From JAJNBA01 sp035696925 (GTDB lineage: Bacteria > Actinomycetota > UBA4738 > HRBIN12), in NCBI GenBank assembly GCA_035696925.1, contig DASSDW010000243.1, positions 1 to 11,184 of the forward strand: DNA of 11,184 nucleotides. Reading direction: 5' to 3'. Shown here in pieces: positions 1-5,945 of the stretch. Below the pieces are notes generated by a model. It made no database searches, had not been told where the DNA came from, and saw only the letters and a list, made by a program, of their open reading frames with translations. The first letter of the stretch is position 1. Each line of letters starts with the position of its first letter. Position numbers and translations under genes: made by a program.

Positions 1-447
1 GTCCTCGCGCTCTGTCCCTCCGGGTTCCGGCGGGTCCCGATCACCTCGGGCGACGAGTTCTACCTCTCCCTGCAGGGGTTCACCGCGCGCCAGCCGGCCT
101 ATGCGCACACCCACCCGGACTCGGAGGAGTGGGTCGTGGTGCTCGAGGGCTCGGGGAAGGCGCTGCTCGCCGACAACCCGGTCCCCCTGGAGGGGAGCCT
201 CGTGATCGGACGGGCGACCGCGCACCCCCACGGCTTCGTGAGCGGCGACGGGCCGATGACGCTCCTGTCGATCCAGCTCCCGCGTCCGTCGGAGCCCGCG
301 ACGACGTGGGACCAGCCGGGTGAGACGACGGATCCGATCGACTGCGCGTCCGGCGGGACGTGCCGCCGCTGCCACCGCTGCGGCGGGCACAGCCTGAACC
401 ATCGAGCCACGCATTTCGTCTGCGAGAACTGCACGCTCGAGTTCTGA
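1..447 (+). CDS. Cupin-domain protein with C-terminal cysteine-rich zinc-ribbon-like tail (5' partial)
   Basis: The frame is open from the first base, so the true start lies upstream; 148 residues are visible before TGA. Residues about 30-95 form a small beta-barrel cupin. Cupin motif 1 is seen as H36-x-H38 with E42 and G50, and a motif 2 remnant as H75-P-H77. These would be the usual metal ligands. The C-terminal 35 residues are unusual for a small cupin: they carry six cysteines (C115, C121, C124, C127, C141, C144), including CxxC pairs spaced like a zinc ribbon, plus several histidines. The protein ends almost directly against the convergent SRPBCC gene. Substrate is unknown; small cupins include sugar isomerases, dioxygenases and sensors. 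Cupin fold is confident; zinc binding by the tail is inferred from cysteine spacing. Confidence 0.8.
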   Translation, partial: VLALCPSGFRRVPITSGDEFYLSLQGFTARQPAYAHTHPDSEEWVVVLEGSGKALLADNPVPLEGSLVIGRATAHPHGFVSGDGPMTLLSIQLPRPSEPATTWDQPGETTDPIDCASGGTCRRCHRCGGHSLNHRATHFVCENCTLEF

Positions 448-448
448 G

Positions 449-976
449 CTACCGGCCCGAACGCTCCTCGGCGAGCCTCGCCAGGTTCTCCAGCTGCTTG
501 CGGTCCGCGCGGTTCACGTAGACCTTGAAGATCGATCGCACGCCCGGCTGGAGCCAGTAGGGGACGTAGTTCACGCGCTCGATCGTCTCCGTGTACGTGA
601 TCCGCGAGCCCTCACCCTCGGGCGCCACGTCGTAGCGATGGACGAAGTGCGCGTCCCACGGCCTCCCCCGCTTTCGATCCAGATGCGCGTCGGTCTCGAT
701 CACGAAGGCGCTGGGAGCGGTCGCGACCGTCACCTCGGATCGGTCATGGAAGGTGCCGTTGTCGGCCGCGCCCGACGAGGTGAAGGCGGTGCCCACGGCG
801 GCCGGCCCGTCGGGCGCCTCGATCGACAGGAGCTTGAACGTCTGACTGCTGGCTCGCTCGCCGGACCAATCGAGATGGTTCCGGAGGTCCGAGATCGTCT
901 CATAGACCACTTGCGGCGGCGCGGACGAAGCCGCCGATGTCTGCGTCACGTAGCCGAGTGAACGGTCCGCCGCCAT
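449..976 (-). CDS. SRPBCC-family (START/polyketide cyclase-like) protein
   Basis: 175 residues, ATG start, TAG... region converging on the cupin gene. The pattern fits the SRPBCC helix-grip fold: an N-terminal strand and helix (about residues 18-36, with the PPQVVYETISDLRNHLDW segment), a central set of strands with many polar residues, a strand pair around DAHFVHRYDV and SRITYTETIERV, and a long C-terminal helix ending near LENLARLAEE. Proteins of this fold bind hydrophobic ligands in a cavity; no catalytic residues can be named. It lies 9 bp downstream of the DUF2231 gene on the same strand and has no clear Shine-Dalgarno sequence, so it is probably co-transcribed and translationally coupled with it. 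The role is unknown; the pairing with a membrane protein suggests an envelope or lipid-related function, which is inference only. Confidence 0.8.
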   Translation of the reverse strand: MAADRSLGYVTQTSAASSAPPQVVYETISDLRNHLDWSGERASSQTFKLLSIEAPDGPAAVGTAFTSSGAADNGTFHDRSEVTVATAPSAFVIETDAHLDRKRGRPWDAHFVHRYDVAPEGEGSRITYTETIERVNYVPYWLQPGVRSIFKVYVNRADRKQLENLARLAEERSGR

Positions 977-985
977 CGACGTGAG

Positions 986-1591
986 CTACGAAGAGCCGCC
1001 GCGGGGGAGCCGGACGTGATCCTCCTCGGACTCCTTCCAGACCTCCTCGACGTTCTCGACGTTGAAGCCGTACTCGAAGACGAGCGTGCCGCCGTACGCG
1101 GCCCCGAACGTCACGAGAGCTCCCGCGAGGATGGAGAGCACGAGCCACGAACCCTGCGTCTGGCCCACGTCGAAGTCGGAGATTCGCAGGATGACGTCGA
1201 TCAGCGTGATCGCGGTGACGGTCAGCATCACCGTCGCGTGCCAGTTGATGGTACGCCAGACCTGGGTGTGCTTGGCCGTACCGATCGGCCCGCTCGTCCG
1301 GTCGCGGGGGATCCCCTTCCACCAGTCCATGAATCCGGTGAGGGCGGCACCGAGGCTCACGATGAATCCGGCGACCATCACGAAGGTCGCCGCCGCGAAG
1401 AAGTCGTGCGCCTTCGGGTCCATCTCGTCCGAGAAGAACGAGATCAGGTCGAACACGACGGCGAGCGTGTAGCAGACGATCGGGAAGTCCGTGAGCGGCG
1501 GATGGAACGGCTTGCCCGTGAACCCTCGCAGTCCCTGGAAGCGACGGCCCTTCAACGACCAGGTCGGACGGATCGAGAACAACCTCGCCAT
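986..1591 (-). CDS. DUF2231-family four-helix membrane protein
   Basis: 201 residues, ATG start preceded by a very strong ribosome binding site. The signature of the family is HPPLTDFPI at residues 30-38, with the conserved His and Pro just before the first membrane helix. Hydrophobic helices lie near 37-55, 65-86, 118-137 and 149-171; the last carries the glycine pattern G-x3-G-x2-L-V. A short charged cytoplasmic tail follows, ending near residue 201. The membrane face also has GFMDWWKGIP after helix 2, common in this family. The function of DUF2231 is not established; some members sit next to heme or redox proteins. It lies 54 bp downstream of larE and 9 bp upstream of the SRPBCC gene, all leftward, so the three may share a transcript. 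Confidence 0.85.
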   Translation of the reverse strand: MARLFSIRPTWSLKGRRFQGLRGFTGKPFHPPLTDFPIVCYTLAVVFDLISFFSDEMDPKAHDFFAAATFVMVAGFIVSLGAALTGFMDWWKGIPRDRTSGPIGTAKHTQVWRTINWHATVMLTVTAITLIDVILRISDFDVGQTQGSWLVLSILAGALVTFGAAYGGTLVFEYGFNVENVEEVWKESEEDHVRLPRGGSS

Positions 1592-1605
1592 GCCTCCTCC
1601 TCCTT
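1592..1605 (-). promoter_or_regulatory. Strong Shine-Dalgarno site of the DUF2231 gene
   Basis: On the minus strand the bases before the ATG read AAGGAGGAGGAGGC, a near-perfect and repeated match to the anti-Shine-Dalgarno sequence. It stands out because several other genes here have no recognisable ribosome binding site. It suggests this gene is translated from inside a leadered, possibly larE-led transcript. Confidence 0.8.
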
Positions 1606-1645
1606 CGGACTCGTGTCGTCTACCGGACTCCCTCGATGGGCCGCA

Positions 1646-2512
1646 TCATCGCACGGTGGTCGAGGCGTTCGGGCTCCCCGTCCGGACCTGATCGCGGGAG
1701 ATCGTCAGGTTGTGGCTCCCGGAGCGGAATCCCTCCAGATCGAGGGTGACGTACCGGAAACCGCTCTCGCGCATCGCCTCGACGATCTCCTCCCGATGGG
1801 CGATCAGGTCATCGAACCGGTCCGTCGGCACCTCGATCCGGGCCAGATCGGTCCCCTGATCCCTGACCCGGACGTCGCCCGCGAAGCCGAGGCTCCGCAG
1901 AGCCACCTCGGCCCGCTCGATCCTCCGGAGCGCTTCATCGGACACGGCGACACCGTACGCCAATCGCGACGCGAGGCAGGCGGCCGCGGGCTTGTCCCAG
2001 GTCTCCAGGCCGAGCTCTCGTGCGAGGGTACGGACCTCGTGCTTGCCGAGCCGCGCTTCCACGAGCGGGAACCGGGCGCCGCGGTCGCGCGCCGCCCGCT
2101 GGCCCGGCCGATGGTCGCCGAGGTCATCCAGGTTCACACCCAGCAGGAGCGTTCGGTTCCTCAGTGACGGATCCGATACAACGGCCGCGACCAGGGCTTC
2201 CTTACAGAAGGCGCACCGATCCGATCCGTTCGAACGGTATCGAGGGTCCTCCAGCTCCGTCGTGCGGACCACGCGGAGGGACAGATCGTGGGACTCACCG
2301 AACCGAAGCGCCGCCGCGAGCTCGTTCCGCGGCAGGGAGGGCGAGGCAGCGATCACCGCACCCGCCGCCTCTCCGTGGACCTCGCGAGTGACGACAGCAA
2401 GCAGCGAGCTGTCGACGCCTCCCGAGAACGCCACCACCGGATCTCGAACCTCGCCGACGATCCGCCGGAGCTCGGCGAGACCGTTCCGTCCGGCGGTGCG
2501 GTCGTGGGCCAT
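1646..2512 (-). CDS. larE: LarE, ATP-dependent sulfur transferase for nickel-pincer cofactor synthesis
   Basis: 288 residues, a usual length for LarE. The enzyme adenylates the pyridinium mononucleotide carboxylates made by LarB and adds sulfur to them, giving the thiocarboxylate that LarC metallates. Visible marks: the ATP-pyrophosphatase loop SGGVDSS at residues 30-36; RCAFCK with C100 and C103; the family segment GVNLDDLGDHRPGQ at 125-138; and KPAAACLASR at 174-183, where C179 matches the region of the sacrificial cysteine (Cys176 of the Lactiplantibacillus enzyme). The presence of a CxxC pair as well as C179 raises the possibility of the iron-sulfur type of LarE. It is divergent from larB across 50 bp, and a TACACT box ends 6 bp before its ATG, consistent with a leaderless message. 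Confidence 0.92.
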   Translation of the reverse strand: MAHDRTAGRNGLAELRRIVGEVRDPVVAFSGGVDSSLLAVVTREVHGEAAGAVIAASPSLPRNELAAALRFGESHDLSLRVVRTTELEDPRYRSNGSDRCAFCKEALVAAVVSDPSLRNRTLLLGVNLDDLGDHRPGQRAARDRGARFPLVEARLGKHEVRTLARELGLETWDKPAAACLASRLAYGVAVSDEALRRIERAEVALRSLGFAGDVRVRDQGTDLARIEVPTDRFDDLIAHREEIVEAMRESGFRYVTLDLEGFRSGSHNLTISRDQVRTGSPNASTTVR

Positions 2513-2518
2513 CGCCGG

Positions 2519-2524
2519 AGTGTA
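2519..2524 (-). promoter_or_regulatory. Candidate -10 box of larE (leaderless)
   Basis: Minus-strand TACACT fits the actinobacterial -10 consensus TANNNT. Only 6 bp (CCGGCG) separate it from the larE ATG, so transcription would begin at or next to the start codon. No Shine-Dalgarno sequence is present. No convincing -35 is seen. Inference from sequence only. Confidence 0.5.
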
Positions 2525-2549
2525 GCGCCGGCCCTCGCGCCGCTCCCGT

Positions 2550-2555
2550 TACCAT
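2550..2555 (+). promoter_or_regulatory. Candidate -10 box of larB-larC (leaderless)
   Basis: TACCAT fits TANNNT and is followed by 7 bp (CCGAGCC) and the TTG start of larB. No ribosome binding site precedes the TTG. It lies back to back with the larE box, only about 25 bp away, so the two polymerases would compete for the same short region. Confidence 0.5.
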
Positions 2556-2562
2556 CCGAGCC

Positions 2563-3210
2563 TTGGAGGAGCCACAGGTCCACCCCGACACGGGGCGTGA
2601 GACGCGGACGGGACAGCCCGAGGTGATCTACGGGCCGGGGAAGACCGCCGAGCAGATCCTGGCCGTCGCTCGCGACCTCCACGAGGCCGGCGTCCGCCCG
2701 ATCCTGGCGTCACGGGTGACCGCGGAGCAGGTCGAGGCGTTCAACGCCGCGTTCCCCGACGCCCGGTACCACGAGACGGCGAACCTGCTCGTGCTGGATC
2801 CCGCACCCAGGCGGCGAGGGACGGTCGCCGTCGTCGCGGCCGGCACGTCTGACTTAGCGGTCGCGGACGAAGCCGCCGCGACCGCGGAGGCGTTCGGACT
2901 GTCGGTCGAACGGATCACGGACGTGGGCGTCGCCGGTGTCCATCGTGTCCTCGAACGGGCGTCGACACTCGAGCTGATGGACGCCGTGATCGTCGTCGCC
3001 GGCATGGAAGGCGCGCTCCCGTCGGTGGTCGCGGGTCTCGTCTCCGCGCCCGTGATCGCCGTGCCGACGAGCGTCGGCTACGGAGCGACGTTCGAAGGGC
3101 TCGCCGCGCTGCTCGGCATGCTCAGCTCGTGCGTCCCCGGCCTCGTCGTCGTCAACATCGACAACGGCCTGGGGGCCGCGATGGCGGCGCACCGGATGCT
3201 CTCCGGATGA
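2563..3210 (+). CDS. larB: LarB, nicotinic acid adenine dinucleotide carboxylase/hydrolase
   Basis: 215 residues from a TTG start. LarB carboxylates NaAD at C5 of the pyridine ring and hydrolyses the phosphoanhydride, giving pyridinium-3,5-biscarboxylic acid mononucleotide, the first step to the NPN cofactor. The C-terminal part is PurE-like. Visible marks: the N-terminal family motif RETRTGQPEVIYGPGKT (residues 12-28), GTSDLAVADEA (94-104), AGMEGALPSVV (146-156) and SSCVPGLVVVNIDNG (188-202). C190 and E149 fall where the catalytic Cys221 and Glu180 of the Lactiplantibacillus enzyme are expected (both offset by 31). The TTG is preferred over a later GTG because it keeps the R-x2-R-x-G motif and follows a TANNNT box. 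Its stop overlaps the larC start (ATGA), implying translational coupling. One rare TTA codon is present. Confidence 0.92.
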   Translation: MEEPQVHPDTGRETRTGQPEVIYGPGKTAEQILAVARDLHEAGVRPILASRVTAEQVEAFNAAFPDARYHETANLLVLDPAPRRRGTVAVVAAGTSDLAVADEAAATAEAFGLSVERITDVGVAGVHRVLERASTLELMDAVIVVAGMEGALPSVVAGLVSAPVIAVPTSVGYGATFEGLAALLGMLSSCVPGLVVVNIDNGLGAAMAAHRMLSG

Positions 3211-3929
3211 GGGTCGCGTACTTCGACTGCGGACGCGGGATCAGCGGCGGGGCGGCGTTCGCGGCGCTCCTGGACGCCGGCGCCGATACCCGTGCGCTCG
3301 ATGCAGCTCTCACCGCGCTGGGATCGGACGGCAGGCGGGCCCGGGTCGAGGAGGCGATGGTCGGCCCTTTCCGCGCTCGACGGGTCTCGGTCGACCGCGG
3401 CGACGAGCAGCTGGGATCGGGGCTCGCCCACATGGAGGCGCTCCTCACGAGGGCATCGCTCCCCGATCCGGCCCGGGCCATGGCGATCGGCGTCTACCGA
3501 CGCCTCGCCGAGGCCGAAGCACGCGTCCACGGATCGGATCCCGATTCCGTTCGGCTCCACGAGGTCGGCTCACTCCGCTCGCTCATCGGGGTCCTGGGCA
3601 CTGCGCTCGCACTGGAGGAACTCGGGATCGAGCGGATCGTCGCGTCGCCGCTCCCGTTCGGGAGGGGGAGCGTGGACACGGCGCACGGCCGGATCCCGGT
3701 CCCCGCGCCCGCCACTCTCGAATTGTTACGCGGGATGCCCGTGGAACCCCCGGATCGCGAAGGGGAACTGGTGACACCGACCGGGGCGGCGTTCCTCGCC
3801 GTCGCCGCCTCAGGATTGGGCGCACCGCCGGCGATGACGATCGGACGCATCGGCTATGGAGCCGGCGGATCCGGTCGTGACGGGATCCTCCTCCGCGTGG
3901 TCTTGGGTGAGGCGGACCCTGACCCTTGA
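3207..3929 (+). CDS. larC: Short, divergent LarC-like protein (LarC1 half only)
   Basis: 240 residues, ATG overlapping the larB stop by 4 bp. LarC is the CTP-dependent cyclometallase that inserts nickel into the pincer nucleotide. Homology is plain: N-terminal MRVAYFDCGRGISG, AEAEARVHG (101-109), LHEVG (118-122), ASPLPFGRGSVDTAHGRIPVPAPATLELL (146-174), EGELVTPTGAA (185-195) and GRIGYGAG (213-220). Two things are odd. First, family LarC runs to about 400 residues, with a C-terminal LarC2 domain that binds metal-CTP; this protein stops right after the LRVVLGE strand that ends LarC1. Second, acidic residues typical of the family are replaced: GISGD-M becomes GISGG-A (residues 15-16), and the HEVGAVDSI-x-DI pattern becomes HEVGSLRSLIGV (R124, G128). 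Nickel insertion by this protein alone is therefore doubtful. One TTA codon is present (3725-3727). Confidence 0.85.
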   Translation: MRVAYFDCGRGISGGAAFAALLDAGADTRALDAALTALGSDGRRARVEEAMVGPFRARRVSVDRGDEQLGSGLAHMEALLTRASLPDPARAMAIGVYRRLAEAEARVHGSDPDSVRLHEVGSLRSLIGVLGTALALEELGIERIVASPLPFGRGSVDTAHGRIPVPAPATLELLRGMPVEPPDREGELVTPTGAAFLAVAASGLGAPPAMTIGRIGYGAGGSGRDGILLRVVLGEADPDP

Positions 3930-3965
3930 GGTTTGGCCCCGGGTCCGACCGGACATCTACCGGAC

Positions 3966-4922
3966 ATGGTGCGGATCGGCTACACCCTCTCCAGCGAGGA
4001 ACACGGCCCCGGCGACCTCCTCCTCTACGGGCGGATCGCCGAGGAGTCCGGCTTCGACTTCCTCACGATCTCGGATCACTTCCACCCCTGGACCTCGCGA
4101 CAGGGGCAGAGCCCCTTCGTATGGAGCGTGCTCGGCGGCCTCGCCGTGAAGACGGAGGAGATCCCCGTCATGACCGCGGTGACGTGCCCGACGATGCGCA
4201 TCCATCCGGCGATCGTCGCGCAGGCCGCGGCCACGACCGCGTCCCTGCTCCCGGACCGATTCACGCTGGGCGTGGGCACCGGCGAGAACCTGAACGAGCA
4301 CGTCACGGGGACGGCCTGGCCGGAGTCAGGAGAGCGGCTCGACATGCTCGAGGAGGCGATCGAGCTGATCCGCCGGCTCTGGACCGGCGAGGTGGTCACC
4401 GAACGAACCCCCCACTACACGGTCGACCGGGCCCGCCTGTTCACGGTCCCCGAGACCTCTCCTCCGATCGCGGTCGCCGCTTCCTCGCCGGCCGCGGCCA
4501 GACTCGCGGGGCGAGCCGGTGATGCCTTGATCTCGACCGCCCCGGAGGCCGAGATCGTGGAGGCGTTCCGGGAAGCCGGCGGTGAGGGACCCGTCTACGG
4601 ACAGTTGACCATGTGCTACGGACCGGACGAGGCCAAGGCCAAGGACGAGGCACTCGAGTGGTGGCCGAACACCAGTGTCCCGGGCGAGGTCGGTCTGGAG
4701 CTGGCCGAGCCACAGCACTTCGAGGAGGTCGCCGAGCTGATCACGACGGAGCAGGTCGGCGAGAAGGTGGTCTGCGGACCGGATCCGGACGCGATCGTCG
4801 AGATGGTCGAGATGTTCACCGACGCCGGCTTCGATCAGGTGTTCCTGCATCAGGTCGGCCCTCGACAGGAGGAGTTCCTCGCGTTCGCGAAGGCCGAGCT
4901 GCTCCCCTCGATCGATCGCTGA
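3966..4922 (+). CDS. Luciferase-like oxidoreductase, F420-dependent G6PDH family
   Basis: 318 residues from ATG 3966; a TTG at 3933 would add 11 residues but they do not look conserved. The protein is a TIM-barrel flavin/F420 oxidoreductase of the group that includes F420-dependent glucose-6-phosphate dehydrogenase (FGD1). The FGD1 landmarks are kept: SDHFHPW at residues 36-42 (FGD1 SDHFQPW, with catalytic His40 and Trp44) and GVGTGENLNE at 102-111 (FGD1 Glu109 equals E107 here). Also present are PAIVAQAAAT, the AGRAGDALIST segment of the late barrel, and a C-terminal F-L-H-Q-x-G pattern. Such enzymes transfer hydride between a substrate and F420; the substrate here is unknown. It starts 36 bp after larC on the same strand with no terminator between, so it may be in the larBC transcript. 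It has no clear ribosome binding site. Confidence 0.85.
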   Translation: MVRIGYTLSSEEHGPGDLLLYGRIAEESGFDFLTISDHFHPWTSRQGQSPFVWSVLGGLAVKTEEIPVMTAVTCPTMRIHPAIVAQAAATTASLLPDRFTLGVGTGENLNEHVTGTAWPESGERLDMLEEAIELIRRLWTGEVVTERTPHYTVDRARLFTVPETSPPIAVAASSPAAARLAGRAGDALISTAPEAEIVEAFREAGGEGPVYGQLTMCYGPDEAKAKDEALEWWPNTSVPGEVGLELAEPQHFEEVAELITTEQVGEKVVCGPDPDAIVEMVEMFTDAGFDQVFLHQVGPRQEEFLAFAKAELLPSIDR

Positions 4923-4966
4923 GGTCTCCCGCGTCGGACGGGCTTGCCCCGTGGAACGGCGCCCGG

Positions 4967-4972
4967 TAGCGT
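4967..4972 (+). promoter_or_regulatory. Candidate -10 box before the small CopD-like membrane protein
   Basis: TAGCGT fits TANNNT and lies 10 bp before the ATG at 4983, so any leader would be only about 3-4 bases. A purine-rich GAGCGGGG lies directly before the ATG and could act as a poor ribosome binding site instead. Weak call. Confidence 0.35.
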
Positions 4973-4982
4973 CCGAGCGGGG

Positions 4983-5498
4983 ATGGACACCTACCTGGTC
5001 GTGCTGCGGATCGTGCACATCCTCGCGGGCGTCTTCTGGGTGGGCGCGGTGTTCACGACGATCCTGTTCCTCCAGCCGACCGCTCGTGACGTCGGCCCGG
5101 CGGCCGGCCCGTTCATGGCCCACCTCGCCGGGAAGCGACGACTCGTGGACTGGGTGCTCGCCGCGGGCGGTCTCACGATCCTCGCGGGCCTGCTGATGTA
5201 CTGGAAGGTGTCGGGCGGCCTGGAGCGCGATTGGCTCACGTCCGCGCCGGGCGTCTCGCTGACGATCGGCGCCCTCTGCGCCATCGCGGCCTTCGCGCTC
5301 GGTCTCAGCGTGGTCCGGCCGACGATCCTGGCGACGCTCGCGATCGGCCGTGAGGTCGCGGCGAGCGGAGCACCTCCCACGCCCGAGCAGGGCGCGCAGC
5401 TCCAGGCGCTGCAGAAGCGGGGCACGGCGGTCGGGCGGGTCGTCTTGCCGCTGCTCCTCGTTGCCGTAGCCGGGATGGCGGCGGCCCGGTACCTCTAG
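4983..5498 (+). CDS. Small four-helix membrane protein, CopD/DUF2269-like
   Basis: 171 residues from ATG 4983; a GTG further upstream (4944) is less likely because the extra 13 residues are polar and unlike a family start. Four membrane segments are seen near residues 5-30, 56-75, 90-112 and 150-168. The first contains RIVHILAGVFWVGAVF, with His12 and a Trp-x-Gly, a pattern shared by CopD-type, DUF2269 and related integral membrane proteins in which the His may bind metal or heme. A loop rich in Pro, Glu and Gln (128-146) precedes the last helix. The exact family is uncertain. Its stop codon overlaps that of the convergent PPOX gene within the palindrome CTAG. A candidate -10 box close to the start suggests it can be transcribed on its own. 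Confidence 0.75.
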   Translation: MDTYLVVLRIVHILAGVFWVGAVFTTILFLQPTARDVGPAAGPFMAHLAGKRRLVDWVLAAGGLTILAGLLMYWKVSGGLERDWLTSAPGVSLTIGALCAIAAFALGLSVVRPTILATLAIGREVAASGAPPTPEQGAQLQALQKRGTAVGRVVLPLLLVAVAGMAAARYL

Positions 5499-5926
5499 AG
5501 GCTCATCCCCTCCTCGTCCGCGAAGTCCCAGACCCGGAGCTCGCCGGGCTCGAGCCTGATCGTGATGTCGTTCCCGCCGACCTTCCGGACGTAGGCCTCC
5601 CCCTTCCCGGGACCGAGGTACCTCGTCGCGATCCTGACGGCCGTCTCGAAGGCGTCCTCGGTGCGGATCTCGGCCGTGCCGCGAACCTCGATGCCTCGCA
5701 GCGGGTGGGTCGACTCGGCGACCACGATCGAGGCCCGAGGTTCGCGGCGCAGATGTCGGGTCTTCCCGTCGTTCGGGCCCGACCAGACCTGGAACCCGCC
5801 GTCAAGCCATTCGTGCCACACCGGCGAGAGCAGCACGCTGCCGTCGTGCCGGATCGTCGCCAGCACGGCGACGACGGGCGCCTCCAGGAAGCCGTCCAGA
5901 TCCTCGATCGTGAGATCCGTGCGCAC
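5495..5926 (-). CDS. PPOX-class split-barrel protein, probably F420-dependent
   Basis: 143 residues from a GTG start at 5926. The fold is the pyridoxamine 5'-phosphate oxidase-like split barrel: a short N-terminal helix (TIEDLDGFLEA), the first strands VVAVLATIRHDGSVLLSPVWHEW, FQVWSGPNDGKTRHLRREPRASIVV with the Lys-Thr-Arg phosphate-contact stretch, then RGIEVRGTAEI and a C-terminal strand ITIRLEPGELRVWDF. Such small actinobacterial proteins are mostly F420- or flavin-binding reductases or heme-related proteins; the substrate is unknown. The GTG is chosen over in-frame upstream starts because the 55 residues they would add are Ser/Arg/Pro-rich, overlap the neighbouring gene and lack domain character, and because a TATCGT box lies 6 bp before the GTG. 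It follows the AlkZ-like gene after 19 bp and shares a CTAG at its end with the convergent gene. Confidence 0.85.
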   Translation of the reverse strand: MRTDLTIEDLDGFLEAPVVAVLATIRHDGSVLLSPVWHEWLDGGFQVWSGPNDGKTRHLRREPRASIVVAESTHPLRGIEVRGTAEIRTEDAFETAVRIATRYLGPGKGEAYVRKVGGNDITIRLEPGELRVWDFADEEGMSL

Positions 5927-5932
5927 GGGCGA

Positions 5933-5938
5933 ACGATA
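5933..5938 (-). promoter_or_regulatory. Candidate -10 box of the PPOX gene (leaderless)
   Basis: Minus-strand TATCGT (TANNNT) is followed by 6 bp (TCGCCC) and the GTG start. It lies in the 19 bp between the upstream gene's stop and this start, so the PPOX gene may have its own promoter even though the genes are close and co-oriented. Confidence 0.5.
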
Positions 5939-5945
5939 CCCGCCG

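Noticed and set aside
1016..2167. A 383-residue plus-strand open frame across the DUF2231 and larE region
   Set aside because: It is antisense to two well-supported genes and its translation is Arg/Glu/Asp-rich shadow sequence.
3900..4100. A frameshift joining larC to a downstream larC2, as known in Lactiplantibacillus
   Set aside because: I read the other frames after the larC stop and found no LarC2-like sequence; the oxidoreductase begins at once.
4938..4952. Hairpin ACGGG-CTTGC-CCCGT after the oxidoreductase gene as a terminator
   Set aside because: Only five base pairs and no T-run; expected by chance in DNA of this composition.
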